In this document: piece by piece, positions 53,724 through 63,889 of the stretch
Layout: the number at the start of each line of letters is the position of its first letter
Position numbering within the stretch: position 1 is the first letter of the stretch
Assembly (NCBI RefSeq): GCF_001274785.1
Contig: NZ_LHPI01000025.1
Span: 124,001 to 188,000, forward strand
Origin: Vibrio hepatarius
Lineage (GTDB): Bacteria; Pseudomonadota; Gammaproteobacteria; Enterobacterales; Vibrionaceae
Length of the DNA stretch: 64,000 bases
Reading direction: 5' to 3'
Translations under genes and position numbers: made by a program
The notes under the pieces: model-generated
Told to the model about the DNA's origin: nothing
The model's database searches: none
Seen by the model: only the letters and a program-made list of their open reading frames with translations

Positions 53724-56489
53724 ATGGATAAAGAGTTAACGCCAGAAGAGCAGGCGCGATTAATCATAGATCAAAAGCTGGTGGACGCAGGTTGGACTAT
53801 CCAGGATAAGAAACGCCTCAATCTTTACGAAGGCCAGCAAGGCATCCACGGAATCGCCATTAGAGAGATGGATACGTCCACAGGTCCAGTGGATTACATG
53901 CTTTTCATTGATGGCAAAGCATGCGGCGTTATTGAGGCTAAGAAAGACGGAGTCTCTCTAGGCGGAGTCGCAGGGCAAAGCGAGCGTTATAGTTTATCGA
54001 AATCAGCATTCACACAGCGTTGGATGGATGAGTTACCGTTTACTTACGAAGCAACCAGTGAAGAAATTCGCTTTTGTGACTATCGAGATCCTAAAGCTCG
54101 TAGCCGAAATGTCTTCCATTTTCATAAGCCAGAGACATTGAAAAAGTGGCTAGAGGAAGAGAAAACACTTCGTGCGCGTATGCTAGATTTACCTGAACTC
54201 GACACGCAAGGTCTTCGTGATTGCCAAATCGATGCTATCAATGGGATAGAAGACTCACTGAAAAAGAACAAACCTCGGGCTCTGTTGCAAATGGCTACTG
54301 GTTCGGGGAAAACATTTACTGCCGTTACACAAATATTTCGTTTAGCAAAATACGCCAAGGCTAAGTGTGTTTTGTTTTTGGTCGATAGGGGCAACCTGGG
54401 TCGCCAAGCCAAGAAAGAATTTGAGCAGTACAATACTCCTCTTGATGGTCGAAAATTTACGTCTCACTACAATGTAAATATTTTGGGTACCACAGGCGTC
54501 GCGGATACAACGAAAGTGACTATCTCGACAATCCAACGGCTTTACTCACAGCTTTCTGGCTCAGAACTCGATGATGACGCGGATGAGTGTTCTGGATATG
54601 AAGTAGAAGCAGATAGCGACGCTAAACAACCTCGAACTGTAAACTATAACCCTGCAATACCGATTGAAACCTTTGATTTGATCATCATCGATGAATGTCA
54701 TCGCTCAATATATAACCTATGGCGGCAAGTGATCGAGTATTTCGATGCATTTTTGATAGGGCTAACGGCGACACCAACTAAGAAAACCATCGGTTTCTTC
54801 AATCAAAACTTGGTCTCAGAATACACTCATGAAGATGCAGTCATAGATAAAGTTAACGTTGGTTATGACATCTACCGAATCAAAACCAAAAAGTCAGAGG
54901 AAGGGGACTTAATAGAAGCGGGGACCGCTGTACAGATCCGTGACAGATTGACTAAGAAAAAGCGTCAAGAAGTTTTAGATAAAGACGAGAGTTATAACAA
55001 AACTCAGCTAGATCGAAGCGTTATTGCGCCTAACCAGATAACAACCGTTATAACCGCTTTTAAGGATAGATGCTTACCTGATTGCTTTAGTGAACGTTCT
55101 TGGGTCCCTAAAACCCTGATCTTTGCTAAAGACGATGATCACGCAGACCGTATCGTGGATAAAGTCCGAGAAGTATTTGATGAAGATAATCATTTTTGTA
55201 AAAAGGTGACCTATCGGGTAGGTAAAAAGAAAGCCGAAGACACCATCGCAGAATTTCGTACAAGCCCAAGACTGCGTATTGCAGTTACTGTCGATATGAT
55301 TGCGACAGGTACGGATATTAAGCCTCTTGAGTGCGTTATCTTCATGCGTGATGTTCGCAGCCAAGCCTACTATGAGCAGATGAAAGGGCGTGGTACTCGA
55401 GTGATTGATACCAGTTCTCTACACCTAGTTACGCCTGATGCAAAAGCAAAAACCAAATTTGTCTTAGTTGATGCAGTCGGAGTGACAGAGTCAGACAAAA
55501 CGGAAAGCCAAGCGATGGAGAAGAAACCATCAGTGTCTACTGAAAAACTAATGGAGCAAATTGCTAGAGGTGACCGTGATGCCGATACACTGCGAAGTTT
55601 GGGTAACCGCTTAATCCGCTTAGATCTAAAATTAGACGACAAGCAACGTGCAGAACTGACTAAGTTTATGGGCAAACCACTCGCGCTTGTGGCGGGGGAG
55701 CTGATACACACAACTAATGAAGACTACCTTGAGCAACAAGCGATAGAAAAGTTTGGTACCGACGCACCGACGGTTGAACAACGAGATCAAGTCTATAAAC
55801 CTTTAGCCGATGCTGCCGTTAAACCGTTTCACAACCCTGATGTGAGAGAGCTGGTTGAGAAGGTTAGGCGCAATACGAACCAAATCATTGATGAGAGTGC
55901 TGATGAACTGATCGATGCAGGCTTTGATGCTGAAAAAGCCGAGCACATTATCAAGAACTTTAAGCAGTTTATGGATGACAACAAAAATGAGCTCACCGCA
56001 ATTGAGCTAATTTACAGCAAACCGTACCAACAACGACACTTGAGTTACGATCAGATTGAAGAACTTGCTGAAAACATCCAAGCGCCGCCTTATAATCTCG
56101 CCCCTATTGAAGTGTGGAAGGCGTATGAGCAGCTCGAAGCTGCAAAAGTAAAGGGTGTTCCACCTGCGACCTTGCTAACTAATATCGTAAGCCTAGTTAG
56201 TTATGCAACAGGCTTAAAAGATGTACTTGAACCATTTCCTGAGGTGGTCGAACGGCGTTTTAACGCGTGGTTAAGCCAGCAACAGCAAGCTGGTGTTGAG
56301 TTTGATGAAAGCCAGCTCGAATGGTTGGAAATGATTAAGCAGCAGATTGCCCAAAACGCAGAGATGATGATCGAAGACTTTGATTACGCCCCGTTTAATC
56401 AACAAGGTGGCGTGTTCAAAGCGAAACAGTTATTTGGTGACAAACTAGATAATGTAGTAAATGAATTAAATGGCTATTTAATAGCATAG
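53724..56489 (+). CDS. hsdR: Type I restriction enzyme R subunit HsdR
   Basis: 921 residues. The N-terminal nuclease has D57 in GPVDYML and E71-A-K73 in VIEAKK. The SF2 motor has Walker A ATGSGKT at 191-197, DECH at 323-326, and ATGTDIKPLE with GRGTRV later. The C-terminal helical region binds the methylase core. Translocates and cuts DNA lacking the modification. Length fits the EcoKI/EcoEI-like group. Confidence 0.95.
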   Translation: MDKELTPEEQARLIIDQKLVDAGWTIQDKKRLNLYEGQQGIHGIAIREMDTSTGPVDYMLFIDGKACGVIEAKKDGVSLGGVAGQSERYSLSKSAFTQRWMDELPFTYEATSEEIRFCDYRDPKARSRNVFHFHKPETLKKWLEEEKTLRARMLDLPELDTQGLRDCQIDAINGIEDSLKKNKPRALLQMATGSGKTFTAVTQIFRLAKYAKAKCVLFLVDRGNLGRQAKKEFEQYNTPLDGRKFTSHYNVNILGTTGVADTTKVTISTIQRLYSQLSGSELDDDADECSGYEVEADSDAKQPRTVNYNPAIPIETFDLIIIDECHRSIYNLWRQVIEYFDAFLIGLTATPTKKTIGFFNQNLVSEYTHEDAVIDKVNVGYDIYRIKTKKSEEGDLIEAGTAVQIRDRLTKKKRQEVLDKDESYNKTQLDRSVIAPNQITTVITAFKDRCLPDCFSERSWVPKTLIFAKDDDHADRIVDKVREVFDEDNHFCKKVTYRVGKKKAEDTIAEFRTSPRLRIAVTVDMIATGTDIKPLECVIFMRDVRSQAYYEQMKGRGTRVIDTSSLHLVTPDAKAKTKFVLVDAVGVTESDKTESQAMEKKPSVSTEKLMEQIARGDRDADTLRSLGNRLIRLDLKLDDKQRAELTKFMGKPLALVAGELIHTTNEDYLEQQAIEKFGTDAPTVEQRDQVYKPLADAAVKPFHNPDVRELVEKVRRNTNQIIDESADELIDAGFDAEKAEHIIKNFKQFMDDNKNELTAIELIYSKPYQQRHLSYDQIEELAENIQAPPYNLAPIEVWKAYEQLEAAKVKGVPPATLLTNIVSLVSYATGLKDVLEPFPEVVERRFNAWLSQQQQAGVEFDESQLEWLEMIKQQIAQNAEMMIEDFDYAPFNQQGGVFKAKQLFGDKLDNVVNELNGYLIA

Positions 56490-56498
56490 GTATAACCA

Positions 56499-58310
56499 AT
56501 GGCATTAGCAAAAAGTCCTGCGGAAATTGTGCAGGAGTCAAAGAGTGATGTTTTAAGTAAGCATGCTACTTGGGAAAGAGTAAATTTAATCGATGTTGCA
56601 GCATTGCTAAATGGATTCGCATTTAAATCTTCGATGTTTTCCAACGATCCTCAAAAAGGTATGCCTTTAATCCGGATTAGAGATGTGGTGAAGCATCAAA
56701 CGAATACCTACTACTCAGGTGAGTATGATGAGACATATGTTGTAAGGAAAGGTGACTTGCTTATAGGAATGGATGGTGACTTTAATGCCGCCGTTTGGCA
56801 AGGTGAGAACGCACTTCTAAATCAACGTGTTTGTAAAATATCAATTTTTTCAAAGCACTATGACCATAAGTTTTTGAGCTATGTTATTCAACCATATTTA
56901 AATGCCATACATGCTGAAACATCGTCGGTGACTGTTAAACATTTATCGTCAAAAACTATTGGAGAAATTCCTTTACCGCTCCCACCTTTAGTGGTTCAAA
57001 AATTGATTGTCGAGAAAATCGAAGAGCTTTTCTCTCACATTGACGCAGGTGTTGAAGGGCTAAAGCAAGCAAAAGCTAAGCTACAACAATACCGCCAGTC
57101 GGTTCTTAAGGATGCAGTTACAGGAAAACTAACAGAGCAATGGCGTGCGCAAAACGCAGATAAGTTAGAGCCTGCGGATCACTTGCTAGAACGTATTCTC
57201 GATGAGCGCCGAGCGAACTGGGAAGCAGAACAGCTTAAAGCCTTCGAAGAGAAGGGTAAGACACCTAAGAATGATAATTGGAAGGATAAGTATAAAGCTC
57301 CGAAGTCATTCAATCAGAAAGAGCAACCTCTTGTTGTTCCAAGTGCTTGGGAATGGTGTTATTTCGATTCATTAGGTGTAGTTAGCGGAGGGTTAACAAA
57401 GAACAGTAAAAGGAATAGCTTTGATAAGAAGCTCCCGTATTTGCGTGTAGCAAACGTATATGCCAATGAACTGCGACTAGATGATATACAAGAAATTGGG
57501 GTTACTGATACAGAATTAGATCGAGTCTTGCTAGAAGATAAAGATCTACTCATCGTAGAGGGTAACGGTAGCCCTGATCAAATAGGTCGATTAGCTGTAT
57601 GGGATGATTCGATCTGTCCATGTGTACATCAAAACCATCTAATTAAAGTTCGGTTAATCGATAAAGCGCTTTGTGACTTTGTCGTTTATTGGTTGATGTC
57701 TTTACCAGGTCGAGAACAAATTAAATCTGTAGCGAGCTCTACTTCAGGTCTATATACACTTAGCATATCGAAAATATCGGGTTTACCAGTTCCGTTGCCT
57801 TCTATCAATGAGGCTATAGAAATATCCAAGCTTGTCACGGATAAGCTTGAGGCCGCGCAACGAACTGAAGATGAGTTAACGAAGAAAATTAAACATAGTG
57901 AACAGCTAAAGTCATCTATCTTATCAAAGGCATTTTCTGGCCAACTAGTTGAAAATCATGCTACGGAAGAAACTGCTGAGCAACTGTTAGAAAAGATCCG
58001 TTTGGAAAAAGACCAAGTGGAGCAAAAAGCCAAGCTTGCAAAAAAGAAACCTACAGCGAGAGCAAAAAAAATGAAAAGACGTCCGATCCTTGATGTGCTT
58101 ATGGAATCGAAGAAAGCGTTGAACGTTGATGAGCTGTTTGAACTATCTGGATTTCAAGGTGAGGTTACACCAGAGGTGGTCGAAGAGTTTTACCAAGAGC
58201 TCAAGGATGTTACCGCGACGAAAGGAGTCAATGTTACTCCAGTTAAAGTGGGGAATATTAAGCAAGGCGATCTGTTTGAATACAAGGAAATAAAGCCAAA
58301 TGAAGCTTGA
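56499..58310 (+). CDS. hsdS: Type I restriction enzyme specificity subunit HsdS
   Basis: 603 residues, long for HsdS (commonly 400-600). Two target-recognition domains (about 25-160 and 285-430) alternate with conserved helical spacers (EKIEELFSHIDAGVEGLKQA, KLQQYRQSVLKDAVTGKLT). A basic linker (KKKPTARAKKMKRRP) leads to an extra C-terminal domain of about 75 residues. Its 3' end overlaps the ATPase gene by 11 bases. Confidence 0.93.
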   Translation: MALAKSPAEIVQESKSDVLSKHATWERVNLIDVAALLNGFAFKSSMFSNDPQKGMPLIRIRDVVKHQTNTYYSGEYDETYVVRKGDLLIGMDGDFNAAVWQGENALLNQRVCKISIFSKHYDHKFLSYVIQPYLNAIHAETSSVTVKHLSSKTIGEIPLPLPPLVVQKLIVEKIEELFSHIDAGVEGLKQAKAKLQQYRQSVLKDAVTGKLTEQWRAQNADKLEPADHLLERILDERRANWEAEQLKAFEEKGKTPKNDNWKDKYKAPKSFNQKEQPLVVPSAWEWCYFDSLGVVSGGLTKNSKRNSFDKKLPYLRVANVYANELRLDDIQEIGVTDTELDRVLLEDKDLLIVEGNGSPDQIGRLAVWDDSICPCVHQNHLIKVRLIDKALCDFVVYWLMSLPGREQIKSVASSTSGLYTLSISKISGLPVPLPSINEAIEISKLVTDKLEAAQRTEDELTKKIKHSEQLKSSILSKAFSGQLVENHATEETAEQLLEKIRLEKDQVEQKAKLAKKKPTARAKKMKRRPILDVLMESKKALNVDELFELSGFQGEVTPEVVEEFYQELKDVTATKGVNVTPVKVGNIKQGDLFEYKEIKPNEA

Positions 58311-59946
58311 TAAACTCTGGATCGGTGAGTTTAAGAATCTTAAAGATATTGAGATTGACTTTGACCAAAATGAACTCGTGACTGTCGTCATTGGTTGGAA
58401 TGGCGCGGGTAAATCGAATGTTATTGAAGCATTGGTAATAATTTTTCGTGACCTTGATTTACACAAAGCACCTTCGTTTTCTTACAAGCTAGAGTATCTG
58501 TGTCGTGGCAACCGCGTAATTGTCGAAGCAAAGGAAACCGCGGTGAAGAAGGACCAGTATAAGATTCTAGTGCATGTTGAAGGCAGCCCTGAGACGGTTA
58601 TAACCGATAAACATACTGATTTCTTTAAAGATGAAACTCGTCAGTTTTTACCATCGAACGTTTTTGGCTATTACTCGGGACCTAGTGACCGATTAGCCAC
58701 GCATTTTTATGACCACCAGCGTAAGTTTAGAGACCAACTTCTCTACCCTGAAAAGCATGGTTTGAATGAGACAACGCTTCCGTTAAGACCGTTGTTTTAT
58801 GCTCAAAAAGTACATAGTAACTTTGTCCTACTTTCGTTTTTTCTAGGTGCAGATGAAAAAGTTAAAAAGTTTTTAAAAGAGAAGCTTTTTATAGAGGGCA
58901 TTGAATCGGTGCTATTTGTGCTTAACAAGCCGGATTGGACTAGTAAGCAGGGCGATTCAAGGTTTTGGAATGCGACAGGTGTTGTTAGGCCATTTTTAGA
59001 TCGGTTGTTCTTTGCATCTTTAGCTCCAATGCGTAGAACGATGAAAGTTCCTCATCCGATGAAGAAGAATGCCGATAATGTTGAAGCTCTTTTTTTGTAC
59101 TTAAAGGATTTGGAAGCTCTGAAGCAGGTGGGTGACAAAACTTCGGATAAAGATTTCTTTAAATTATTAGAAAGTATCTATTTTTCCAACCTGATTCACG
59201 AAGTACGTATTCGAGTAAAAGTGAAGAACAAGAATGGTAGCGATGAGTCTTTGACCTTCAGAGAATTAAGTGAAGGTGAACAACAGCTGATTACCGTACT
59301 AGGCTTGTTGCGTTTTACCCGTGATGATGAATCCCTATTTTTGCTAGATGAACCAGACACGCATTTAAACCCTGCGTGGAGTATGGAGTACATTAATTTC
59401 TTAAAAGAAGTTGCTGGCTTCAACTTGGATGCAAACAAAGAGAAGGCTGACTCTGGTGCTGTGGATAACAGCCATATTGTACTGGCGACGCATGACCCAA
59501 TTGTCATTTCCACTCTGAAGCAAGAACAAATCAAAATCATGAAGCGTGACGAAGATAGCTTGCAAGTTTTTGCTGCGTCACCACTCTATGAGCCTAAAGG
59601 TATGGGATTCTCAGGCATCCTTATGAGTGACATGTTTGGCCTGCGTTCTGATTTGGACCCGAAAACATTAGAAAAGCTAGATGAACATGCAATTCTGCTG
59701 GCAAATGAAGAACGCACAGAGGAAGAAGAAGTCCGCTATAAGGAACTGCAAGAGCAGTTAGATAAATCGGGTTTTATTGACGCTTACTCAGACCCATATT
59801 TTTCTGCTTTTGTTAAAGCATGGGGCAGAAAGCATGGTGATAAGCTATTCACGCAGACCTTTTTGTCAGACAGAGATAGACAGCAACTGGCAGATATGAC
59901 CGATGACATTCTTGCTGAGCTTGATGCAGAAGAGGCTGGTGAGTAA
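58300..59946 (+). CDS. AAA ATPase, PtuA-like (Septu-type), inside the hsd operon
   Basis: 548-residue ABC/SMC-type ATPase without transmembrane parts: Walker A GWNGAGKS at 32-39, signature LSEGEQQ at 323-329, Walker B LFLLDEPDTHLNP (D350, E351), and ATHDP with the switch His. The arrangement with an HNH gene directly after matches Septu PtuA and the retron-associated ATPases. It overlaps hsdS by 11 bases and the next gene by 1, so production is coupled to the specificity subunit. Confidence 0.83.
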   Translation: MKLDKLWIGEFKNLKDIEIDFDQNELVTVVIGWNGAGKSNVIEALVIIFRDLDLHKAPSFSYKLEYLCRGNRVIVEAKETAVKKDQYKILVHVEGSPETVITDKHTDFFKDETRQFLPSNVFGYYSGPSDRLATHFYDHQRKFRDQLLYPEKHGLNETTLPLRPLFYAQKVHSNFVLLSFFLGADEKVKKFLKEKLFIEGIESVLFVLNKPDWTSKQGDSRFWNATGVVRPFLDRLFFASLAPMRRTMKVPHPMKKNADNVEALFLYLKDLEALKQVGDKTSDKDFFKLLESIYFSNLIHEVRIRVKVKNKNGSDESLTFRELSEGEQQLITVLGLLRFTRDDESLFLLDEPDTHLNPAWSMEYINFLKEVAGFNLDANKEKADSGAVDNSHIVLATHDPIVISTLKQEQIKIMKRDEDSLQVFAASPLYEPKGMGFSGILMSDMFGLRSDLDPKTLEKLDEHAILLANEERTEEEEVRYKELQEQLDKSGFIDAYSDPYFSAFVKAWGRKHGDKLFTQTFLSDRDRQQLADMTDDILAELDAEEAGE

Positions 59947-60863
59947 TGCGCTATATCGATATAGATGAGGTAGACCTAGATCTTCCCGATGATTGGGATG
60001 AAGTCGTCGAAGGTGCTTGGGAATACGTTAACGGTAAAATTGATGCTGCAGAAATTGCTACTAACGCTAAGGCTGACGAAAAAGGCTGGGATGCACAAAA
60101 AAGAGCTGAGCAAATAGCGATTGAAAAGGTAAAAGCTCGTAAAAAAGCCATCTCAGCAAAAAGTAACGTGTGGTCACTGCTAAGTGATATTTTGGCAAAG
60201 CGTTCTTATGGAAAGTGTTGGTACTGCGAAAGTAACGAGTTGCGGTCTGACAACCCTATTGATCATTTTAGGCCAAAAGGAAAGGTTGCTGAATGTCCTG
60301 ATCATCCGGGTTACTGGTGGCTTGCGTTCGAATGGTCAAATTATCGATATGCTTGTACTTACTGTAATTCTAGGCGAGTTGAAGTGGAAACTGCCGGAGG
60401 TAAGCAAGACCATTTTCCAGTTTTTACTCCTCCAGATTGGAATAGATCTAAGGATGATAATAATGCTGAAAAGCCCAAGCTGTTAGACCCGTCTGATGAA
60501 GATGACTACAAGCTCTTAACTTTTAATAAAAACGGTGAAGCTTGTCCTAACTGTAGCGATGAAGATTCGGAAGATTACCAGAAAGCAAAAGAATCGATAG
60601 ATAAATATCACTTGAATCATGAGCCTACGAAAAAAGCCCGTAAAGCAATTAGGCAGAGAATTAAGCAAATTATCGCCAACACAAATAAGCTATTAGAAGA
60701 TGGCGTGGATATGAAATCGATTCAAATCAAGTCGAATAAAAAGGAACTTATAAAAATGATTAGGCCTTCTTGTACGACAACTAAATTTAACACTGCGGCA
60801 AAACTATATTTAAGAGAGTTTGAAGATAACGCGTGGGTTAAAGAAATATTAGACCGAGATTAA
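59946..60863 (+). CDS. HNH endonuclease, PtuB-like, inside the hsd operon
   Basis: 305 residues. A PtuB/TIGR02646-like HNH core: C91xxC94 in CWYCE, D106-H107 in NPIDHFRPKG, then CTYCN with C137xxC140. The ATG shares one base with the ATPase stop (TAATG). The first 80 residues are an acidic then basic helical extension, and an extra Cys pair (CPNC) occurs later. Predicted to cut nucleic acid when released by its ATPase partner; the target (DNA or tRNA) is not inferable. Confidence 0.83.
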   Translation: MRYIDIDEVDLDLPDDWDEVVEGAWEYVNGKIDAAEIATNAKADEKGWDAQKRAEQIAIEKVKARKKAISAKSNVWSLLSDILAKRSYGKCWYCESNELRSDNPIDHFRPKGKVAECPDHPGYWWLAFEWSNYRYACTYCNSRRVEVETAGGKQDHFPVFTPPDWNRSKDDNNAEKPKLLDPSDEDDYKLLTFNKNGEACPNCSDEDSEDYQKAKESIDKYHLNHEPTKKARKAIRQRIKQIIANTNKLLEDGVDMKSIQIKSNKKELIKMIRPSCTTTKFNTAAKLYLREFEDNAWVKEILDRD

Positions 60864-60864
60864 C

Positions 60865-62418
60865 ATGAATAATTTAACAACTGGTGATATCGTAAATCGA
60901 GTGTGGAACTATGCCCATGTATTGCGTGACGAAGGCGTAGGGTATGGTGATTACGTAGAACAGTTAACTTACCTGATCTTCTTAAAAATGTCTTCTGAGC
61001 GAGCAGAAGGCGGTAAAGAGGGGGAAAGCTTAGCTGCTGAGCGCTGGGCCAAACTTATTGAGCTAGACGGCTCAGACCTAGAGATGGAATATCGCCATAC
61101 ATTGGAAAGCCTAGGAAGCCAAAAAGGCACACTTGGCATGATTTTCCGCAAAGCACAGAACAAAATTCAGGATCCGTCAAAACTCGAACGTCTGATATCC
61201 ATGATTAACAAAGAGTCATGGTCATCGTTGAGTATTGATGTCAAAGGCGAAATTTATGAAGGCTTGTTACAAAAAGGTGCTGAAAGCGAGAAGAAAGGTG
61301 CAGGTCAATACTTTACTCCGCGCCCAATCATTGAAGCAATCGTCGATGTAATGCAACCGAAGCCAATGCAGAAGATCGCCGATCCTGCCTGTGGTACCGG
61401 TGGATTTTTAACAGTCGCGCATGACTATGTTGCTTTTGATATTGATAGAGCAACAGGTGAAAGAACACCAAAAGCACTGACTAAAAAAGAGAACCGTTTC
61501 TTAAAAAATGAAGCGATAAGTGGTAACGACATTTCAGATTCGGTGGCTCGTTTATGTGCCATGAACCTGTATCTCCATGGTATTGGAGCTGAAGAGTGCC
61601 CGATCTCTACATCAGATGCATTGGCGAAAGAGGTTGGATCTAACAAAGTTGATATGGTTCTAGCTAACCCTCCTTTTGGGAAAAAGAGCTCAGTAACTAT
61701 TATCAATGACTCGACTGGTAAGTTAGAGAAAGAAAAGCTGACTTATACTCGTGAAGATTTTTGGGCAGAAACCTCGAACAAACAACTTAACTTCGTCCAA
61801 CACATCGGCAATATGTTAAGAGTTGACGGAAAAGACTCTGGCAAAGCCGCTGTGGTACTACCTGACAACGTTTTGTTTGAAGGCGGTGCTGGTGAAACCA
61901 TCCGTAAAGAGCTGCTTACACGTTTTAACCTGCACACTATCTTACGTCTACCAACTGGTATCTTTTACGCTCAAGGTGTGAAAGCAAACGTACTGTTCTT
62001 CGATGCTAAGCCAGCTTCAAAAGAAGCGTGGACGAAAAGCGTATGGGTTTATGACTACCGAACTAATGTTCATAAGACGTTGAAAACTAATAAGCTAGCT
62101 TGGAGTGATTTCAAAGAGTTTATTGAACTCTATAAAGCTGATGACCAAAAAGCACGAGTTGCTACTTGGGCAGAAGTGCAAGAAGCAGATGGTGGTCCAG
62201 GTCCAGATGGTCGTTGGCGTGAATACAGCTATGATGAGATCATCGCTAGAGATAAGACGAACCTCGATATCAAGTGGTTGAAAGACGAGTCACTGGAAGA
62301 TACGGAAAACCTTCAGCCACCAGCAGTCATCGCAAGTGAGATTGTTGAGCTGCTTACCGCAGCACTAGAAGAGTTCAAAAGCGTAGAAGAAGCGCTTGTA
62401 GAAGAAGACGAAGATTAA
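60865..62418 (+). CDS. hsdM: Type I restriction enzyme M subunit HsdM (DNA methyltransferase)
   Basis: 517 residues. An N-terminal HsdM helical domain (about 5-130) is followed by the N6-adenine methyltransferase: SAM site DPACGTGGF at 173-181 and catalytic NPPFG at 268-272. One base separates it from the HNH gene. It is the last gene of the operon and is followed by a strong terminator, so gene order is R-S-ATPase-HNH-M, unlike common R-M-S. Confidence 0.95.
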   Translation: MNNLTTGDIVNRVWNYAHVLRDEGVGYGDYVEQLTYLIFLKMSSERAEGGKEGESLAAERWAKLIELDGSDLEMEYRHTLESLGSQKGTLGMIFRKAQNKIQDPSKLERLISMINKESWSSLSIDVKGEIYEGLLQKGAESEKKGAGQYFTPRPIIEAIVDVMQPKPMQKIADPACGTGGFLTVAHDYVAFDIDRATGERTPKALTKKENRFLKNEAISGNDISDSVARLCAMNLYLHGIGAEECPISTSDALAKEVGSNKVDMVLANPPFGKKSSVTIINDSTGKLEKEKLTYTREDFWAETSNKQLNFVQHIGNMLRVDGKDSGKAAVVLPDNVLFEGGAGETIRKELLTRFNLHTILRLPTGIFYAQGVKANVLFFDAKPASKEAWTKSVWVYDYRTNVHKTLKTNKLAWSDFKEFIELYKADDQKARVATWAEVQEADGGPGPDGRWREYSYDEIIARDKTNLDIKWLKDESLEDTENLQPPAVIASEIVELLTAALEEFKSVEEALVEEDED

Positions 62419-62420
62419 AT

Positions 62421-62447
62421 ACAAAGGGGTCTAGGCCCCTTTTTTTG
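62421..62447 (+). terminator. Terminator of the mrr-hsd operon
   Basis: Stem AAAGGGG / CCCCTTT around TCTAGG, followed by seven T. Confidence 0.88.
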
Positions 62448-62472
62448 TGTTTTATATATTTGGTTGGGAATT

Positions 62473-63822
62473 ATGAAGTTAATTGCGAATGGCTTAAACA
62501 AGAATTTTTTTAGAACAATGCTGCCTCCTGCAGGAACGGAGGTTGATGGTGTGGTTGCTGCAATCGCTTATGGTGATGATAGAACAGAGCTACTTCAGCA
62601 CTGTATTGATAACCGTTATAGGCTTGATATTTGGATGAGGTATGATCATACGGTTCCCGTATCGCCAGCTTTTTTATCTAAACTTTTAGCCAACACAAAA
62701 AACAATATCTTCTGTAAGTTGGTACCAGATTCTCTCCACAGTAAAGTGATTTGGTGGAAGGGTTATGGTGCATATGTTGGTTCGGCAAACCTGACCGATC
62801 GAGCGTGGAATTCAAATATAGAAGCCGGAGTTTTCTTTAGCGAAAGTGATCTTGTTGATTCAGGAATGGCTGAGCAGTTATCAGAGTTTTTCGAAAGTTT
62901 GGAATCTTTAGACGTTTGTTTTGATTTGAACGAGGCCATCATAAAAGAGCAAAAAGCGCTTCTCGAGCTAAACAAGCAAAGAGTGAAGGAAGATAGAGAA
63001 AGAGCGAATAAGCGTAAAATCCCCGTATGGGGTGGTGTTAGCTTCATTGATGATCGTAAAGCGAAGGACAAGAGAAAGGACAACTTTAGGAAAGAGTGGG
63101 AGAGTACTCTTTCGACAATCAAGAACATAGCTTCTCAGATCAATGATTTTAGACCTAAGTGGATAGCGGCTGAGACTCCAGTATATTGGCAAGTTGACCA
63201 ATTTTTACATGCCTATTACTACAACAAAGTTCGACGTGATAACAATACATATCCATACGAAGACGACTATCAACAGCATTGTAAGAACCCACAAGCAACT
63301 TTAATGACTATGCTCCAGTGGTGGCAGGATTTACCTGAACCTCCATCAGATGAAGACTACAACATCGAAGTCAATGCGCCACTGATTCGCAATAATTTGT
63401 CTAGGAGCCAAATAGGTTCAGTTACAAGAGATGATCTTCAAGGTATTTTGAGGGCAACTCATGCGACGATGGACCACTTAATTAAAATGAGCACAGAGTC
63501 TTTGGGAAGGCCTAATCAGAAGTCATTGACGAGAGAAGAGAGGCTTCCACTGTTTACCGATTGGTTGTTTAGCCAACGAAATGGCAAAGGGCAAACAGTG
63601 ATTGAGTTATTAGAGTTCGTCCTTTACGGAGGTAAACCAGAGAATATGTGGGAGCGTATTTATCAGGCAAGTAAGCATGAAGACTATCGATTCGCACATT
63701 ATGGTATCAGTTCTATTGCTGAAGTTGTAGGCTGGGCTAGGCCTGAAGACACGCCTCCAAGAAATGGCCGTACTAACAAGGCTCTTAGAGCCCTTGGGTA
63801 TCCGGTAAAGGTAAATATCTGA
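62473..63822 (+). CDS. Phospholipase-D-fold protein with single HKD-like motif
   Basis: 449 residues. The PLD motif is HSKVIWW (H89, K91) followed by GSANLTDRAW (103-112), as in PLD-fold nucleases. Only one copy is seen, so a dimer is likely. A charged helical region (about 165-220) and an unassigned C-terminal domain of about 220 residues follow. It lies just after the hsd terminator and may be a separate defence effector. Confidence 0.75.
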   Translation: MKLIANGLNKNFFRTMLPPAGTEVDGVVAAIAYGDDRTELLQHCIDNRYRLDIWMRYDHTVPVSPAFLSKLLANTKNNIFCKLVPDSLHSKVIWWKGYGAYVGSANLTDRAWNSNIEAGVFFSESDLVDSGMAEQLSEFFESLESLDVCFDLNEAIIKEQKALLELNKQRVKEDRERANKRKIPVWGGVSFIDDRKAKDKRKDNFRKEWESTLSTIKNIASQINDFRPKWIAAETPVYWQVDQFLHAYYYNKVRRDNNTYPYEDDYQQHCKNPQATLMTMLQWWQDLPEPPSDEDYNIEVNAPLIRNNLSRSQIGSVTRDDLQGILRATHATMDHLIKMSTESLGRPNQKSLTREERLPLFTDWLFSQRNGKGQTVIELLEFVLYGGKPENMWERIYQASKHEDYRFAHYGISSIAEVVGWARPEDTPPRNGRTNKALRALGYPVKVNI

Positions 63823-63889
63823 TAAAAAATAATATCCCGTCTAGCTATACCAAAAATGTGAAGGGAAACGCTGTCCTGAAAGTAGTTTT

